From: Pseudomonas sp. R5(2019)
GTDB lineage: Bacteria > Pseudomonadota > Gammaproteobacteria > Pseudomonadales > Pseudomonadaceae
DNA: 64,000 bases
Direction of reading: 5' to 3'
Assembly: GCF_009905435.1 (NCBI RefSeq)
Contig: NZ_JAAAMT010000003.1
Coordinates: 186,001-250,000, forward strand
Position 1 is the stretch's first letter. The number at the start of each line of letters is the position of its first letter. A program made the position numbers and the translations under genes. Positions 61,277 to 64,000 of this stretch are shown piece by piece. The notes beneath the pieces were generated by a model that did no database searches, was not told the origin of the DNA, and was given only the letters and a program-made list of their open reading frames with translations.

Positions 61277-61300
61277 GCATCGCGCGGCGGGCATACTAGG

Positions 61301-62656
61301 GTGATGATACGCCTACCCTTTATTACCCTGGTGTCGCCCGCCCCCATGCTCCGCGCCCTGATCGCTCTTGCCCTGACCTGCCTGCTCATTCCGGCGTTCG
61401 CCGACGAGCGCGCACAAACCCAGCAACAACTGGACGCTACGCGCCAGGACATTGCCGAGCTGAAAAAACTGCTCGGCAAATTGCAGGAAGAAAAATCCGG
61501 TGTGCAGAAAGACCTGCGCGGTACCGAAACCGAGATGGGCCAGCTGGAAAAGCAGGTGGAGGCCCTGCAAAAAGAACTAAAAAAGACTGAAGGCGAGCTG
61601 GAGCGCCTCGATGAGGAGAAAAAAAAACTCCAGAGCGCGCGCATTGAACAGCAGCGACTGATCGCCATCCAGGCCCGTGCCGCCTATCAGGGCGGAAACC
61701 AGGAATACCTGAAACTGCTGCTCAACCAGCAGCACCCGGAAAAATTCGCCCGCACCCTCACCTATTACGATTACCTGAGCCAGGCCCGCCTGGAGCAACT
61801 GCGCAGCTTCAACGAAACCCTGCGCCAACTGGCCAACGTCGAAAGCGCGAGCGCCCTGCAGCAGGCCAATCTGCTGGCCCAGCAAGGCACCCTCGACAGC
61901 CAGCACCAGGAGCTTGAGAAGGTCCGTGCCGAGCGCCAGCAGGTGCTTGCCAAACTCAACGCCGACGTCAAGGAGCGCGACCAGAAGCTGGCCGCCCGCG
62001 AGCAGGACCAGGCGGACCTGACCAACGTCCTCAAGACCATCGAGGAAACCCTCGCCCGCCAGGCCCGCGAAGCCGAAGAAGCGCGGCAGAAGGCGCTACT
62101 GGCCCAGCAGGAAGCCGAGAAGCGCCAGCGTGAAGCCGAAGCGGCAGCCAAAGCCAGGGCCGAGTCTTTGGCCCAGGGCGACGAAAGCCCACGTCAACCT
62201 AAACCTTCACCCGGTGCGCTTGTCTCAAGTGGCGGTGCATCCTTCGGTGGCGCCTTCGCCTCAGCCCGTGGAAAACTGCCGTGGCCGGTCGATGGTCGGC
62301 TACTGGCGCGCTTCGGCGAAACCCGAGGGGGCGATTCGCGGACCAAATGGGATGGCGTGATGATCAGCGCCAGCGCCGGCAGCCAGGTGCACGCCGTGCA
62401 CGGTGGGCGGGTGGTGTTTGCTGACTGGTTGCGCGGCGCCGGACTTCTGGTCATTCTCGATCATGGCAACGGTTTTCTGAGCCTCTACGGCCACAACCAG
62501 ACCCTGCTCAAGGACGCCGGCGACATCGTCAAGGCCGGTGAAGCGATCTCGACAGTCGGTTCCAGCGGTGGGCAGGACACGCCAGCGTTGTATTTCGCGA
62601 TTCGCCAGCAAGGCCGCCCAAGCGACCCTGCACAATGGTGCCGCGCCCAGGGATAG
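61301..62656 (+). CDS. envC: Murein hydrolase activator EnvC
   Basis: EnvC activates cell-wall amidases at the division site. As drawn it has 451 residues; the ATG at 61346 (MLRALIALALTCLLIPAFA) would start right at a signal peptide and is a fair alternative. Long coiled coils cover about residues 35-290, and a C-terminal LytM (M23) domain covers about 325-445. The metal-site positions are degenerate (TKWDGVMI, YGHNQ), so it lacks endopeptidase activity, as in other EnvC proteins. ctpA follows 97 bp later. Confidence 0.92.
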   Translation: MMIRLPFITLVSPAPMLRALIALALTCLLIPAFADERAQTQQQLDATRQDIAELKKLLGKLQEEKSGVQKDLRGTETEMGQLEKQVEALQKELKKTEGELERLDEEKKKLQSARIEQQRLIAIQARAAYQGGNQEYLKLLLNQQHPEKFARTLTYYDYLSQARLEQLRSFNETLRQLANVESASALQQANLLAQQGTLDSQHQELEKVRAERQQVLAKLNADVKERDQKLAAREQDQADLTNVLKTIEETLARQAREAEEARQKALLAQQEAEKRQREAEAAAKARAESLAQGDESPRQPKPSPGALVSSGGASFGGAFASARGKLPWPVDGRLLARFGETRGGDSRTKWDGVMISASAGSQVHAVHGGRVVFADWLRGAGLLVILDHGNGFLSLYGHNQTLLKDAGDIVKAGEAISTVGSSGGQDTPALYFAIRQQGRPSDPAQWCRAQG

Positions 62657-62753
62657 GGGCGCGCCCGATAATATCTACGACGCGGTAGCCCCGCCTTGCG
62701 AGGCGCGTCGATGCACCGAAAGGCGCAGAATCAGGATTAGGAGTTCGTTCGAC

Positions 62754-64000
62754 ATGCTGCATTTGTCCCGCCTCACCTCGCTGGCCCTGGCGATTGCCGT
62801 GGCCGTTGGCGCCTCGCAGGCGTTGGCTGCAGAGCCTGCCCCGGCCACGGTTGCTGCCACGCCCGCCAATGCCAAGGCACCGCTGCCGCTCGACGAGCTG
62901 CGTACCTTTGCCGAGGTCATGGACCGGATCAAGGCCGCCTATGTCGAACCTGTGGATGACAAAACCCTGCTCGAAAACGCCATCAAGGGCATGCTCAGCA
63001 ACCTCGACCCGCACTCCGCCTACCTTGGCCCGGAAGATTTCCAGGAGCTGCAGGAAAGCACCAGCGGTGAGTTCGGCGGGCTGGGCATCGAAGTCGGCAT
63101 GGAAGACGGCTTCATCAAGGTCGTCTCGCCTATCGATGACACCCCGGCATCCAAGGCCGGCATCGAGGCCGGCGATCTGATCGTCAAGATCAATGGCCAA
63201 CCGACCCGTGGCCAGTCCATGACCGAAGCGGTCGACAAGATGCGCGGCAAGGTCGGCCAGAAAATCACCCTGACACTGGTTCGCGACGGCGGCACGCCGT
63301 TCGATGTGACCCTTGCGCGGGCAGTGATTCAGGTCAAGAGCGTCAAGGCGCAAATGGTCGAGCCGGGTTACGGCTATATCCGTATCACCCAGTTCCAGGT
63401 CAAGTCCGGTGAAGAAGTCGGCAAGGCCCTGGCCAAGCTGCGCAAGGATAACGGCAAGAAACTGAGCGGGGTGATTCTGGACCTGCGCAACAACCCGGGC
63501 GGCGTGCTGCAATCGGCGGTGGAAGTGGCTGACCACTTCCTCACCAAAGGCCTGATCGTCTACACCAAGGGCCGCATTGCCAACTCGGAACTGCGCTTCT
63601 CCGCGGACTCCGCCGACGCCAGTGAAGGCGTACCGCTGGTGGTGCTGATCAACGGCGGCAGCGCCTCGGCATCGGAAATCGTCGCTGGCGCCCTGCAAGA
63701 CCAGAAACGCGGCGTGCTGATGGGCACCGACAGCTTCGGCAAGGGCTCGGTGCAAACCGTGCTGCCGCTGAACAACGAGCGCGCACTCAAGCTCACCACG
63801 GCGCTGTACTACACGCCCAACGGTCGCTCGATCCAGGCCCAGGGCATCATCCCGGACATCGAAGTGCGCCGTGGCAAGGTTACCAGCGAGCAAGACGGCG
63901 AGAACTTCAAGGAAGCCGACCTGCTCGGCCACTTGGGCAACGGCAACGGCGGCGCCGATCGCCCGTCCCCTTCAGGCAAGGCACCGACGGGCAAGAAGGA
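62754..64000 (+). CDS. ctpA: C-terminal processing protease CtpA (S41), 3' end outside window
   Basis: A periplasmic serine protease that cuts proteins near a PDZ-bound C-terminus; in P. aeruginosa CtpA controls cell-wall hydrolases. The ATG at 62754 has AGGAG upstream and a signal peptide (to about ALA-AE). About 415 residues are visible. The PDZ domain is at about 95-175. Catalytic Ser305 in GSASASEI, Lys330 in SFGKGS and Gln334 are present. The frame is open to the window end. Confidence 0.95.
   Translation, partial: MLHLSRLTSLALAIAVAVGASQALAAEPAPATVAATPANAKAPLPLDELRTFAEVMDRIKAAYVEPVDDKTLLENAIKGMLSNLDPHSAYLGPEDFQELQESTSGEFGGLGIEVGMEDGFIKVVSPIDDTPASKAGIEAGDLIVKINGQPTRGQSMTEAVDKMRGKVGQKITLTLVRDGGTPFDVTLARAVIQVKSVKAQMVEPGYGYIRITQFQVKSGEEVGKALAKLRKDNGKKLSGVILDLRNNPGGVLQSAVEVADHFLTKGLIVYTKGRIANSELRFSADSADASEGVPLVVLINGGSASASEIVAGALQDQKRGVLMGTDSFGKGSVQTVLPLNNERALKLTTALYYTPNGRSIQAQGIIPDIEVRRGKVTSEQDGENFKEADLLGHLGNGNGGADRPSPSGKAPTGKK

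Noticed and set aside
59609..61294. A 561-codon minus-strand frame
   Set aside because: Antisense to gpmI; no domain and biased composition.

Overview
The window is a stretch of chromosome from a Pseudomonas of the fluorescens/putida group. The evidence is the high GC content, the medium-chain PHA cluster phaC1-phaZ-phaC2-phaD-phaF-phaI, the pseudomonad hut locus, the order ubiE-ubiJ-ubiB-hisI-hisE-tatABC-rsmE, the order glnA-ntrB-ntrC-trmL-secB-grx-gpmI-envC-ctpA, and many pseudomonad REP palindromes between genes. It is mostly core housekeeping DNA. No prophage, insertion sequence, integron, CRISPR array, tRNA or rRNA was seen.

Layout. 1-0.9 kb: end of a taurine ABC permease gene and a tauD with a large internal in-frame deletion. 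1.0-3.5 kb: hslVU behind a sigma-32 type promoter, then a DUF971 gene. 3.5-10.6 kb: PHA synthesis, depolymerase, regulator and phasins. 10.7-16.7 kb: ubiquinone accessory genes, two histidine biosynthesis genes, the Tat translocase and rsmE. 16.8-22 kb: an HBM chemoreceptor, the relic of a second receptor, and a polar amino acid ABC transporter. 22-28 kb: opgGH (osmoregulated periplasmic glucans), dtd and a proline iminopeptidase. 28-41.4 kb: the hut locus (hutG, I, H, a second hutH-like gene, V, W, X, U, D, C on the minus strand and divergent hutF). 41.5-49.7 kb: two lipoproteins, a chemoreceptor scrap, a DUF924 protein, fbp, glgP, a cysteine-cluster protein and typA. 49.7-57 kb: thiI, glnA, two DUF4124 genes (the second broken) and ntrBC. 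57-64 kb: trmL, secB, grx, a rhodanese-like protein, gpmI, envC and the start of ctpA.

How it works together. Carbon storage (pha), histidine as a carbon and nitrogen source (hut) and nitrogen control (glnA-ntrBC) are linked by candidate sigma-54 sites (GG-N10-GC) upstream of phaC1, hutU, glnA and ntrB. HutC-type operators of the form TGTA-N2-TACA lie at the hutU start region and between hutC and hutF.

Most notable. (1) The hutH-like gene at 32104-33627 lacks exactly the Ala-Ser-Gly triad that forms the MIO cofactor. (2) Four unrelated loci (tauD, two chemoreceptors, a DUF4124 gene) keep their two ends but have lost their middles. (3) The hut cluster lacks the secondary transporter genes that I recall from relatives. 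(4) A short tandem array at 28279-28347 looks like an amplified REP head. I found no clearly new multi-gene system; the strongest leads are the MIO-less HutH paralogue and the repeated internal deletions.
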